Source of the DNA: Anaeramoeba flamelloides
Taxonomy: Eukaryota > Metamonada > Anaeramoebidae
Direction: 5' to 3'
DNA: 64,000 nt
Assembly: GCA_027625915.1 (NCBI GenBank)
Contig: JANTQA010000032.1
Location: 1,302,001-1,366,000 of the forward strand
A program made the translations under genes and the position numbers. Below the pieces are notes generated by a model, which saw only the letters and a list, made by a program, of their open reading frames with translations, was not told where the DNA came from and made no database searches. Position 1 is the first letter of the stretch. Each line of letters opens with the position of its first letter. Below, one piece after another: positions 21,874-33,286 of this stretch.

Positions 21874-22419
21874 CACCGATATAAACTTGATTTCTCTATT
21901 CGAAGAGTTTTTTTGATAATAATTGATTTTTTGAAAACAGTATTTATATCATATCAGATGTGTGGTATGAATATAAAAGCATTCAATTTGGGAATTAGGG
22001 TAGAACATGGACTAGCCTAAAATGGATGTATGTTGTTATTGAATATAAATCACTTTCGTCTTACATTGTATAAATCTCTTAAGAAAGCTATTAGAAAATT
22101 AAACACTATTTGTTGTCCTTTTCAATAAAAAATAGATACTTGTATGAGTAAAAATACTAACCAATTTTAGAAAAAAATATAGATTAAATTTTAAATTTGT
22201 TGGTTGAATCATCAATCTGAAGATTCAAAGGCAGAACAGCATCTTTCCAACATTTGTCTTGAAATGTAGATTAGTTGCTAACATAAACTAAATTTCATAA
22301 TAAATGGCCCATGTTACAGATGAATTTTAAATTGTATTTTTATTGTTTTGAAGTTTTTCCACTCGCAACAAAAAGTTTGTAAATAAATTATTGTTTCTCT
22401 TTTACATTTTTTCCACAGT

Positions 22420-22530
22420 GTTTTGTCAAAATGGAAAATGAAAATGAAAAATTGGAAAGACGTATCAGATGAATTAATGAAAAAATTGGTATCAAATATG
22501 AAAAAGAGATTAGATTTAGTTATTCAAATG
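22420..22530 (+). pseudogene. Tc1/mariner-like transposase C-terminal relic
   Basis: One frame reads NWKDVSDELMKKLVSNMKKR followed by LDLVIQME and a stop. This has the shape of the Tc1/mariner transposase end (W..I..E.L.KL..SM..R...VI). Nothing recognisable of the DDE catalytic core lies upstream. It is a short fossil of a DNA transposon if the assignment is right; chance similarity cannot be ruled out for 35 residues. Confidence 0.35.
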
Positions 22531-23617
22531 GAATAGGAATCGATAAATGGGTTTTAATTATTTTTTTAAAATTTCAATTTTTAATCTAATGCTTATTTCA
22601 AAATAAATGGTTAAATTTTTTTTTAACAGTTTTTTTTAATTTTATTTATTTTATTACTAGACTAAAAATAAATATCTCTAGAGTATATAACTGAATATAA
22701 AAATCGACATTTTTATATTATAATAGATAACTTCATTATTAAAAATATTTTTCCATAAAATTTGATTTTTAATCGATCATTGATTTTGAAATAGATTTTA
22801 TTTGATGAACTTAAAAAATTAAATAATGAACGAAAAAGATTATTTCGAAAATTTTAAATCCGAAATATTGGAAATATTTTTCTTTTAGAACTTATTTTAT
22901 AGTAAATAAAATAAATTTAATCAGTGTACTGTTTATATAAGTCAATAATAATTGAAAAAATAATATTATATAAAATATTTGGAAAATTTTATTTTTGGAG
23001 TTTTCAAAATGTTATTGATAAAATGCTGGAAAGGTTGTGATTTGGGTTTATATAGTTAGAATTTAATGATAATAAAAAAAAATACAAAATCAAATTTTAT
23101 ATTTGATAGTTCAAATAAAAAATATATAATAATTTATTGTTCAATAATAATATTAATGAATATTTAAGAGTTTTAAAAATAATATTATTTACTTTTTTTA
23201 AAATATATTATAATTCTAGATGATTCTTTAATGTGGCTAAACTAGCATGAAAAAAATAAAATTGAAAAAAAAAGTTATACAAAACTACTACACTTATTTA
23301 CCTTTCATTTTGAATAATATTATTTATTTATAATATAATAAAAAGTATAGAACTTCGTATTTGGGAGGTTATTTTATTTGTTGTTGTTTGTAGTATAACC
23401 AACTTTTTTCAAAAATCTCTAGTGAAGAAAATAAGGTATTTTTGGTGTAAAAATTCCAAATAAACAGAAGGACGAATTTTAATTTAATTTGACTTGGGGA
23501 TTTTTATTTGATAGCTAATGACTAATAGTTTTGAAAATTCTGTACATATCTAATAAACTGAAATAGAGGAAAAAAAATTCTTTGATGATAAATATTGTGA
23601 AATTTCTGACAAATTTT

Positions 23618-23950
23618 GTGACTTCTTTAGGTTTTCTTGAGGTTTTCTGTTTTATTTATAAAGTGTTCTAGGTTTTTTTTACTTTTTGAAATAAACCTAA
23701 AATTTTAATAAATTTTTCAGTTTATTTCAAAAATTATAAAAAACCTAACCAAAATTTATTGATTTACAGATAAATAGAAAATTCAAAAAAACCTAACAAA
23801 AATAGATTAATTTTCCAAATAAATAGAAAAAAAAGAAAAGCTAACAGCTATTTTTATTGATTTTGGAAATTAATAGAACATTTAATAAATTTTATGGTTA
23901 TAATAAAAATTGGAAAAAAAACACAACTTAAAGTGTCTGTCAAGTGCTCT
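23618..23950. mobile_element. Degraded foldback element, GTCGTTAG family
   Basis: It shares TAGGTTTTCTTGAGGTTTTC, AAGTGTTCTAGGTTTTTTTT and AATTTTAATAAATTTTTC with the copy at 30113-30421, and again folds on itself (..TTTATTTCAAAAA.. against ..TTTTTGAAATAAA..). The termini are eroded. Confidence 0.5.
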
Positions 23951-24179
23951 CGAGTGTTTGTTTTTTCTTGAATATTCTATTTGGGATTCTTTTAAAATTT
24001 AATTATTTTTAATATTAGTATTATATCTCGAAATATATTTTAAACCCTAGTACCGCTATAAAAATAAAAAATGTACATTTTTTTTGTACTTTTTTTTATT
24101 ATTAACTTTTTTGGAATATCTTTAATTTATAGTTTTGAACCAAGAATTTAACTAGGTTTGTCGACACAAGAATAAATAT

Positions 24180-24520
24180 GAATGTTGTAAAAAATAGAGT
24201 TTTTCAAATTTTTCGGATAAATAAAGAGTTCCATACATTTATCAAAATTTTGGGAATAGTAAATATAATATCTGATTATATTAATTGACTAAAAACAATT
24301 TTCATCAAAAAATCGTTTCGTGATCACCAATCTTTCATTTTTTAAAAAAAATCATTCTAAAAACAAATTTTTAGTTTTCACCAAACTATTTTATATTGAA
24401 AATTCATTCAAACTTAAAAATCAAAACGGGTATTTCGTTTACTCTTACCAAAATTTGGATAAATGCATGGAACTCTTTATTTATCCGAAAAATTTGAAAA
24501 AACTATTTTTTACAACATTC
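24180..24520. repeat. Inverted repeat with nearly perfect ~75-90-bp arms
   Basis: The left arm starts GAATGTTGTAAAAAATAG, and the right arm ends with its complement CTATTTTTTACAACATTC. The match continues through TTTTTCAAATTTTTCGGATA, AATAAAGAGTTCCAT.CATTT and AAATTTTGG. The loop of about 160 bp has no evident function. It lies wholly inside the larger inverted repeat. Confidence 0.75.
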
Positions 24521-24644
24521 TATATTTACACTTATGTCGTAATTATTTTTACATTTCAGTCAAATTTTTGTTCCTGGGATTTTTGAAAAAGGAGATTGAA
24601 AAAAAATGACAAAAAAATGACAAAAAAAATGTAAATTTTTTATT

Positions 24645-25200
24645 GATGGAAGAAGTGTAAATTACACTCTAAATGTCCTAACACTTAAATTTCCTCAAAG
24701 GTAATTTAAGCGTAAAATCATTGATTTCACGATTGTTCAAGGGAAAAACACACCCAATTTTTTTATGTATAAAAGCAAAAGCAAAAAAATTGAAAAGGAA
24801 AAACGAAAAAAGAAATTTGAAAAAGAAATTTGAAAAAGAAATTTAAAAAAGGTTTTATAAAAAGTAATTGTTAAAAAATCCAAAAAAAAAAAAAAACAAT
24901 GCTATCTTTCATTAAGGACCCCCAAAATCACAGTCACGATACTTTTGGTTGGTTTAATAATTTGATAATTGATCATGAATGTTCACTTGGGGATCTTTGT
25001 ATAAGTTGTTGTAATTTCTTTTTTTTTTTTGATCTTATTTGCTTTAAACCTTTGGTCATTTTTAGCCTTTGCTTTTTTGTTTTTATTTACAAGTTACTCA
25101 TACTTTCATGTTTCAGTTTCACAGTATTAGCAAGTAAACACTTGATCTTTTTCCTTTGTTACTCTTTTTCCCAATATAAAGAAGATTCAGCTAGGTAAAA
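24645..25200. repeat. Polypurine/polypyrimidine foldback repeat, copy 2
   Basis: Same order of parts as 13870-14460: GAAGAAGTGTAAATTACACTCT, hairpin CTTAAATTTCC/GGTAATTTAAG, AAAAG arm, core TTCATTAAGGACCCCCAAAA and TTCACTTGGGGATCTTTGT, then a pyrimidine arm. It sits between the arms of the 23961-25340 inverted repeat. Confidence 0.6.
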
Positions 25201-25629
25201 AAAAAATGGAAAAAAATAAAAAATGAACATTTTTTTCGATGATACTGGTACTAGGGCTTAAAATATATTTTGAGATATAATATTAATATTAAAAAATTTA
25301 AACTTTCAAAGAATCCCCAACAGAAAAATTCAAAAAAAAAATAATTATTTCAATCATTTTGTGAAAAATGTTATATAATAAAGACTAACTTTATAATTGT
25401 TGTTTACAATCAAAAAAATCAACTTTCTAAAAAAATGACAAGATTTAATGACTTTTTTCGTTTTTTTCGATCAAGTTCAGGAAAACCAACCATATCATTA
25501 ATCAAAACTTTGTCGAAGTGTCAGTATTTCTATTAGGATTTATTTTAGGATTGATTTTAGGATCTAAAAATCAAATAAATCTTTGTAAGTCTTAATACTG
25601 TTAATTATAAAAAAAAAAGATCAAAATTT

Positions 25630-25815
25630 TCGTTCAAATATTCAAAAAATCACTTTGAAGAAATAAAAACAATCATCAAAGTTTCCCAATTCGAAAAGAG
25701 TAATTAATAATATAAACCAATTAGAAGAATTAAAAATTTAGAATTTTACATTGATTTTTAAATCTTTTTTTGCAAAATCTAAACGAAAATTTTGTTCCAC
25801 TTATTTGGCAACAAA
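25630..25815. mobile_element. TIR element, GAAAGTTGAATGAAAATT family, diverged copy
   Basis: The right terminus (AAATCTTTTTTTGCAAAATC, then CGAAAATTTTGTTCCACTTA) matches the right end of the 43447-43652 copy. The left terminus is weaker. Non-coding. Confidence 0.4.
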
Positions 25816-26003
25816 TAGTAATGTCAGTTTTCAATACTACAACACCAAGTCTAAAGATATTTCTTATCACCTTAATTATATAAAAAAAAAAAAAAAAAAA
25901 TCATTTTTTCTTTTGGTTGAATTATAATTAGTTTATAGTCTCTTCAAAACAAACAAATAACCACCAAATACTTTCTCTCAAATTTCTCTTTTCAATTCTA
26001 GAA

Positions 26004-29000
26004 ATGAGCCAAAACAACGTAAAAGAAGAAATGAAAAAACAACCACCTTTTTTAACAAGAAAATTTATCTCGGTGGAGGTTGATTGTGTCTCATTTCCAA
26101 CGGGGATAAATACTGAAAGAGATCGCGTTGTTGAAGAACTGTATCATACAGAACACAACTATCTCTCTAACCTGGAAGCATTGCTCAATGTAAACTTTCT
26201 CTTTCTTTTCCTTTTCCTTTTTTTATTCCTTTTCACAGTCTCCTTTTTCTGAAATTGTTTGCGAAAAATTCTTCTGCCTAAAATTATTTTTACAAACTTG
26301 AAAAACAAACAAAAATCAAAAAGAAAATCCAAAAAGAATTTTTCAAGATAATTGAACAAGAAATCGAAGTAAAAGGATCAAATATTGAAACCATGTTCAA
26401 AAACCTAACAAGCATTTTTAATATTAACTCACAGCTTTATACTCATTTGGAAGAAAGAATTCGCATTTGGGATCAAAACGACAGAATTGGGGATGTATTT
26501 AATTTGTTGGTAAGGACAATTTTGAAAGTTTTAACAAATATTTTGAAAGTCCCCGAATATAATTTTTTTTTTTTTCTTTTTTGATTTATGCCTTTTTTAT
26601 TTTTCTCTGTACAACTTGTACAAACCAAACAAAATGAAAATTTTTAGATCCCCTATTTAAAAATGTATTCTGACTATTATCGGAATTATCGGAATTCTGA
26701 CGAAAACCTTCGACAATTATTAAGAAGCTCTAAAAAAATTAAAGATTGGGCTTTTCAAAAAAGGAAAACGTATGGAAACGATCTTTCAAGTATGCTAATC
26801 ATGCCAGTTCAAAGGGTGCCTCGATACGAGTTGCTCATGAAGAAATTGATCGAAGTTACACCAAAGAACCACCTTGATTACAAAGAATTACAGGAGGCCT
26901 TCGAAAAGATCACCAAAGTCAATTTGCATATCAACAATTCCATCGCACATTCCGAAAACCAAGAAAAAGTGTTATCAATCCAAAAAACACTAAGTTCCAG
27001 TAAACTGTCCGTTATCGTTCAGCCACATCGTGTTTATGTTTCACAAGTAAAGGTTCAAAAAATTTCAACAAAAAAAGCAATCCCTCGACTAATATTTTTA
27101 TTTTCAGATGTCTTGATAACTGCGGAATATATCAGTAACAATTATCAGGTAAAAATCTAGTTTTATTTCATTTTCTTTTCGAAAAATTGGTTTGTCTTCT
27201 TTTTTTGATTCCCTAATAGCTACATGCTTTCGATAATTTTTTTTAAGGGACTAGTATCTACCTAGGAGAAATTTAAGATTAAAGTAAGTTGTAATTTTGG
27301 TGGAAGTCAGATTAGTGTTCCATGGTCCAAAGGTCTCGAAAAAATTAGATGAATAAAGTAGTATTATTAGATGATCTCATCAATTAAAAAAGATCCTTGT
27401 TTTAGCAAAAAATCTAAACAATTTCAGAACAAAATCTGTATTTCACCATAAATTTGAAGGTTTAATTATCAATTTTCAACTTCAAAGTTGTAAAATATCT
27501 TTCTTAAATTTGACTCGAAATGAAGATTATTCTGCAAAAAAAAATTTAATTTTTTTAAAAAATTAAATAATTAACGAATAGATTCTTTTGACAAATTATT
27601 TCGCAAATATTGGAAATATATTTATTTAACAATTAACTTTATATCAAAAGGAAACGAAATGGTTCGTTCTTTTGGTTTTTGTGTTGATGATTATTGAGTT
27701 TACAGTGATCAAAATAATGTGTACACAACTACTATAATCCGTATTTCAAAATATAATCCTGTTATTTTTTTTCTTCTTGTTCAATGCAACTTCCAATTTA
27801 CTACCCAGTAGTATACCGAAGTTCAAATCAATTTTGAAAGTAAAGGTCTGGTTATTTGTGGTAAAATTTAAATTATTCATGCAAATAGTTGAAAATTTTC
27901 CATAATATTCAGAATTTTTTTGAAATTTTTTTGGATTATTTGATATAAAAATTATAACAAAAATTAACTCTATTTTTTGAGATAAATTTTGCAATTTGAT
28001 CTTTCATTTTATGAATTTCTTTTTGAAATAATAGAACTTTAAGAAACCAATACCGTATTTAATTATTTGTTTATTGTTGGTTTCTTTAATCGGCTAATGT
28101 ATAAGCTATTTCCAAGAAAGTGGGGAAAATTTATTTTAAAATATATTTATGTAACCTAATCTTCAAAAAAGGATTTAAATAATTAAAAATCATTAAATAG
28201 CATTGATTGGTTCTGGATAATAATTCAATTTGTTTCTTAGTATTTTATTGCATAAATAAAATATATTAAAATTTCTGATCTTGATTTTTTAGGATATTTT
28301 TTATGGTTAAAATTGGTGTTTATTATTATCTTTTTGATCGAAAAAATCATTTTCATAACTTGTAGAATCTCAACAAAATTTTACAATATAATTAAAAACA
28401 TATAAATGCGTTTGAGTGTTTAAAAAATCATTGGTACCCTTTCCATATTTCCGGTTTTTAATTGAAAATAGGTCGTACATTGTTTTCACCAAAAAAAGTG
28501 CTATCGTTTTTTTTTCATTTTTTGGGAATATTTCAACTAACATATTTTGAATTTAATACATAAGTACTTGGTTCAAATCGTATAAATATTAAACTTAATT
28601 TGGTATTGTTAATTAATGAATACCATCACTAACAAAGATTATTTTTTATGAAATGTAAAAAAAAATGCCCAACTTTTTTGGAAATACCTTAGGTCTTCTT
28701 CGATAGCAAAAAAACACGCTTTTTATTTTGAAACATGTATTAAACTTTTCTGCATGCTTTTTTTTAACAACAGTATCTTTGAAATTAAAAAATTAAAAAC
28801 GTTTTACTTTTGGAAGTTTTAAATATGAATAACTAAATATCAGCATACTATTATTTGGAGTTTCTATTTTTAGATTTGAAAAAGGAATTAAAAAAAAATT
28901 TGGTTAAAAAATTTAAAAGTATTATTCGTAATTATTTTGATTTTTAAATAATTGATAAATAAATAATTATAAAATCAGACAAATTCATTCAATAAATCTT

Positions 29001-32000
29001 TCTTTCTGAAGAAGAATTCAAAAAAAAAGGACATCCTATTTTCTGAACCATAACTAGAATTAGACAAATTAAATAAAAATAGGATTTTAAAATTAATTTC
29101 GAAAATTGTTTAGAAATATCAAAGTAATTTGTTAATCAAAAATTTTCCAAACAAAAACTTTCCAAACAAAAAGTTTTTCTGGTAAGAACGAAAAAATAAA
29201 TACCAAGTAAAGTAGTAGAAGTAATTATTTTAAATATCTACAGATAAGATCAAGAAATTAATGATTTTTATTTATTGTTTCTTGTTCAATTTTTTCATTT
29301 TTTTGATTACCTTTTTTTAATTGGTATAAATATATTATACTCGGATATCTGACAACTCTTCCTATTTATTACAATATTAATGTATTTGGTTAAAGAAATG
29401 TTTGAAAATTATTCAATTTCTTGGAAACTGGGATACTCAAAATTGGTAAAATGTACATCCTCCCTTAATTCCAAAACATATTTTTTTCTCTATCTGAGGG
29501 ATGAAAATCCAATTAACACTTTTTCTTTTTTTTCACTCAATCCGTTGTTTTTCTGTTTTACATCACAATCATTAAAAAATTTTTACAAAAAAAATTAAAC
29601 ATTTGCTAATTTTTCACTTTTTGATAACTTCAATGATAATAAACACTTGTGGTTAACAAAAGATCTTGGATCAAAAAATATTTTTTTCAAAGATATTTTA
29701 CATTTCAAGTTGAAAAATTCAATTTTCCAGGCTCTATTAAAAATTTTTTCAAATTTTAGAGTAAAAAAATTTGAAATTTTTTTTTTTCTTCTAGTTAAGA
29801 GTTCATTTAGTTCTATTTTAAAAGTATTTTAAATCTGATGAATATATTTCAAATAGGGAATCAATTATTTTGGAAATTAAAGAATTATTTGTTCTTTTAA
29901 ATTGGGAAAAATATTTTTTTTTTGATTTTTCAGTTGTTTTTTTTAATTTTTGAAATAAACAGAAAATTTAATAAATTTATTTATTTATTTATTTAGAGAA
30001 AAGAGTAATTAAAGAAAATTTATCAAATAAAAAAAAGAGAAGAAGAAAAATAATTAAAATATGTATAAAAAATAATATTATCACTTTCATGACCAAATAG
30101 AAACTATCCGATGTCGTTAGGTTTATTTCAAAAATTAGAAAAAATCGTCGTTAGCTTTTCCAGAATTTAAAAGAATTGAGTAAAATCTTAGATTTTTCTC
30201 TATTCTTTTGAATTTTGGAAAAGTGCCGTTAGCTTTTCTTGAGTTTTCTGTTTATTTGTGAAGTGTTCTAGGTTTTTTTTATTTTTTGAAATAAACAGAA
30301 AATTTTAATAAATTTTCGGTTTATTTCAAAAAGTAAAAAAAACCTAATGAAAATCGATAGATTTTACAAATAAAATAGAAAACCTCAAGAAAACCTAGGC
30401 ACTCTACGGCACTCTACGGACACTTACAATAATTATCATATGGGTTTTTTTTTCTCTCTATTTCGGTTTTATTGGATGATTAAAGCATGTTTTCAAAACA
30501 ATTAGTTATTAAATATCAAAGTAAATATCTCAAAGTTGAATTTAGCCTAAAATTCGCCCCTACGTTTATTTAGATTTTTTTACCCGAAAAAAAATACCTT
30601 TTTTTCTTGACTAGAGACTTTTTAAAAAGGTAACAATACTGATAACAATAAATACAATAACATCAAGAATTTGAAGTTCTGAGATTTTGATTATAATGTG
30701 AATAAACTTTATTATTAATGACGAAATGGTTAAGGAATGTACTATTTTTGCCTAACTTTTTTTTTTCAATTTTATTTTTTCATACTAGTCATGTGTAAGC
30801 TATTTCCAAGAAAGTGGGGCAAATTTAATTGAAAATATATTTATGTCACCCTTTCTTCAAAAAAGGATTTAAATATATAAAATCATTAATCACCATTTAT
30901 AGATTCTTGATAATAATTCAATTTGTTTTTTAGTATTGTATTGCATAAATAAAAAATATTAAAATTTCTGATCTCGATTTTATCTGATATTTTTTTATGG
31001 TTAAAATTGGTGTTTATTATTATCTTTTTGATCGAAAATATCATTTTCATAACTTGTATAATCTCAAAAAAAATTACAATATAATTAAAAATATATAACT
31101 GCGTTTTTGGGTTTAAAAAATTATTTGTTCCCTTTCCATATTTCCGGTTTTTAATTGAAAATAGGTCGTACATTGCTTTAACCAAAAAAAGTGCTAGTTT
31201 TTTTTTCATTTTTTGAGAATATTTCAACTAACATGTTTTGAATTAAATACATAAGTGGTTGGTTCAATCTGTATAAATATTAAACTTAATTTGGTATTGT
31301 TAAATAATGATTACCATCACTAAATAAGATTATTTTTTATGAAATGCAAAAAAAAATGCCCCACTTTTTTGGAAATACCTTATAAATGATTTCTGAATTT
31401 TTCATATTTTTTTAATAAACTTGTGATTTTTCCATTAACCATGATACTTTTCTGGTATGCTCACGAGTGTCAAGAAACTTGACAATATATTTGATGTTTT
31501 AAATGACAACAAATCCCATTTAATAAACTATTGGAGATGTTTGGGCTTCTTTGAATTTTAAAAAAGTATTTTCAATTTTCTCTTGGCGTTTCTACTCCAA
31601 ATCACTTCCTTTCTATTTGTAAATATAATAGAATGATAATAAATACATCGAATATATTGTCAAGTTTCTTGACACTCGTGAGCATACCAGAAAAGTATCA
31701 TGGTTAATGGAAAAATCACAAGTTTATTAAAAAAATATGAAGAATTAAGAAATCATTTTTGCACAGGTGTAATTGAAAAATAAATTGAACAAAATTTTTA
31801 TTCAACTTTCCTAAAAAAAAATCAAAAAAAAAAAAGAATTAAATAAACCATTAAAGTACCCAATTCTCAAAAATGAAATCAAAATATACACATGATTGAA
31901 GTATCGTAAAGAGTTTAACTTTTACTTTAAAACCAAAAACAAAAAAAAAAAAACTTTAAATATTTAAAAGGTAAATCTTAATGTATAATCTATAATAATA

Positions 32001-33286
32001 TAATATAATATAATATAATATAATATAATATAATATAATATAATATAATATAATATAATATTTCATATATATGGATATTTATAAAAATATAAAATTAAAA
32101 ATAGATTGATGATTATTTGGAATTAAAATATACGAATATCGAAGATTTAAAAGATAATGAAGCTTTGAAAAATGCGTTCAAAATAATATCAAAAAAAACA
32201 AGCTTTACAATTTGTTTACCTACCCCAACACTAAAAAAACAATGGTATGAAAAAATCAATGTGACGATAAACAATTATATGAAAAATTTAAAAACCTTAT
32301 CTCTTTCTCAAAAAAGGGATTTAAAAAAGGCACCTGTTTGGGTTCCAGATAGTCTAGCTATCAACTGTGGATTATGTAACAAGGCATTTAGTATGTTAAA
32401 AAGAAGGCACCATTGCAGATCTTGCGGAAAATGTATTTGCGGGAATTGCAGCAAATATAAGATTGTTCTTGAGCATCTTCATAAATTTAAAAAGGTAAGA
32501 GTGTGTAATCGATGCTATAAAGAAATTCTTGATGATGAAGAGTTTACACAAATTGGAAAAAATACTGATTCAAATCGTGTTACTTCGTCAATGATCATGG
32601 GAAATAATTATCCAATTATTTTAAAAAATTTTGAAAATAGCAAAATGCCAAATATTAATAATAAAAATGATAAGAAAAAAAAAGATCAAGAGAAAAAAGA
32701 AAAATTACGAAAAAAGGATCAATCAAATCAGAATAAAAAACCTCAAGATAATAATAATACTAATAATAAATTAAAAAGTTCTTCAAAAGAAATCAAAAAA
32801 AATGATGAAGTGAATAAAAATTGGAATGAAACGAAGAATGTTAAGGGCATCAATAATGGTTATAGTAATAGTTATAGTTATAGTAACAATAATAACAAAA
32901 GAAAAACAAGTCAAAAAAGAGTCACAAATTTGGTTGAAAATAATTTAAAAAATTGGAACGCCCCTCAGTCGTTTTCTTCTTCTGGGTCATCATCGGGGGA
33001 AGAGGAAGACGGAGAAGGGGGTGATGTGGGGGGAGAGAGCGAAATAGAAGAAATTAAAGTAGAATTGCGTAAGAATATGGGCACAAATAGAAGAATGAAA
33101 AGGCTTGAAATTAAAAGTCAATATTTAGTTAGAATAGGACCAGAAAAAAGTTTAAATGAAAAGCAAGAAAAATCCATGAAGAGCTTTTTAGAAAAACTTC
33201 AAAAAATTTACGTTTCCATACCCCTAGAAAAAAATGTTCGTAATGGGAAGAATAGGCGTTGTAAGTCTCGATTAAAAGAAAAATAA
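26004..33286 (+). CDS. RhoGEF (DH)-PH-FYVE guanine-nucleotide exchange factor, four exons
   Basis: Exons 26004-26189, 26324-26509, 26648-27148 and 32105-33286 give 684 residues, all joins in phase 0. The DH domain (about residues 40-255) has ELYHTEHNYLSNLEALL at its start and the signature LIMPVQRVPRYELLMKKL. A PH domain (about 265-365) is split by intron 3 (IFLFSDVLI in exon 3; ALKNAFKII and KKQWYEKI in exon 4). The FYVE domain (about 368-432) has WVPDS, CGLC, the RRHHCRSCG ligand loop and RVCNRC, so all zinc ligands are present. The C-terminus is Asn/Lys-rich low complexity with an acidic patch. FGD-type proteins of this order activate Rho/Cdc42 GTPases at PI3P membranes; substrate specificity cannot be read here. 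An acceptor-like TTCTAG lies 3 bp before the ATG, so a 5' exon is possible. The exon 2 start at 26324 is chosen by frame and alignment. Confidence 0.88.
28102..28691. mobile_element. 590-bp TIR element, copy 1
   Basis: The left end TAAGCTATTTCCAAGAAAGT and the reverse complement of the right end TAAGGTATTTCCAAAAAAGT show a terminal inverted repeat of about 30 bp. The whole body is shared with 30796-31382 (for example GGTGTTTATTATTATCTTTT and TTTCCATATTTCCGGTTTTT). It is probably a non-autonomous DNA transposon. Neither copy holds an intact transposase. Confidence 0.8.
30113..30421. mobile_element. Foldback element, GTCGTTAG family, longest copy
   Basis: It starts GTCGTTAGGTTTATTTC and ends GGCACTCTACGGACACTT. 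The inside holds several complementary pairs: GAGTTTTCTGTTTATTTGTG against CAAATAAAATAGAAAACCTC, and ATTTTTTGAAATAAACAGAA against the following TTCGGTTTATTTCAAAAA. The same parts occur in the two elements inside LINE copy A. Confidence 0.65.
30796..31382. mobile_element. 590-bp TIR element, copy 2
   Basis: The termini TAAGCTATTTCCAAGAAAGT and (reverse complement of the right end) TAAGGTATTTCCAAAAAAGT agree with copy 1, and here the GGGGCA after the TIR core is conserved on both sides. On the minus strand a 113-codon frame (30886-31227) starts MKYSQKMKKKLALFLV; I do not recognise it. This copy abuts the inverted repeat that begins at 31384. Confidence 0.8.
31384..31758. repeat. Near-perfect inverted repeat, 117-bp arms, 140-bp spacer
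   Basis: The left arm 31384-31500 and right arm 31641-31758 are reverse complements with only a handful of differences (for example TGATACTTTTCTGGTATGCT against AGCATACCAGAAAAGTATCA). Each arm also carries the small palindrome GTCAAG-AAA-CTTGAC. The spacer has no repeat and is less AT-rich around TTCTCTTGGCGTTTCTACTC. No second copy is in the window. Confidence 0.85.
31992..32060. repeat. (TAATA)n pentanucleotide array just before the last RhoGEF exon
   Basis: More than ten tandem copies of TAATA end about 45 bp upstream of the 3' splice site at 32104. Confidence 0.9.

Larger units (their letters stand above)
23961..25340. repeat. Large inverted repeat with about 135-bp arms enclosing 1.1 kb
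   Basis: The left arm 23961-24095 and right arm 25206-25340 are reverse complements with few mismatches: GGGATTCTTT, TTAATATTA.TATTATATCTC, AAATATATTTTAA.CCCTAGTACC and AATG.ACATTTTTTT all recur. Between the arms lie the hairpin at 24180-24520 and a copy of the polypurine/polypyrimidine repeat. The unit looks like a composite foldback element or nested insertions. Confidence 0.7.
21289..26003. other. Repeat-rich region between TPR-like and RhoGEF genes
   Basis: It holds a 233-bp TIR element (21641-21873), a transposase relic (22420-22530), a degraded foldback element (23618-23950), a large inverted repeat enclosing two other repeats (23961-25340) and a GAAAGTTGAAT-family element (25630-25815). 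No intact gene is visible. A pyrimidine-rich acceptor-like site just before 26004 hints at a 5' exon of the RhoGEF gene somewhere upstream. Confidence 0.5.
27149..32104 (+). other. 4956-bp intron 3 of the RhoGEF gene, filled with inverted-repeat elements
   Basis: The donor is CAG|GTAAAAAT after ISNNYQ, the acceptor AAAAATAG|ATTGATGATTATTTGG. It contains a TTAAGGG-element fragment (27243-27262), two copies of a 590-bp TIR element, a foldback element (30113-30421), a 117-bp-arm inverted repeat (31384-31758), one terminus of another element (31771-31850) and a TAATA pentanucleotide array (31992-32060). Confidence 0.8.

Noticed and set aside
26240-26320. RhoGEF exon 2 starting at the good acceptor CACAG near 26240
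   Set aside because: All three frames from that site hit stops before the DH-domain frame at 26393; the acceptor at 26323 keeps the frame and the DH alignment.
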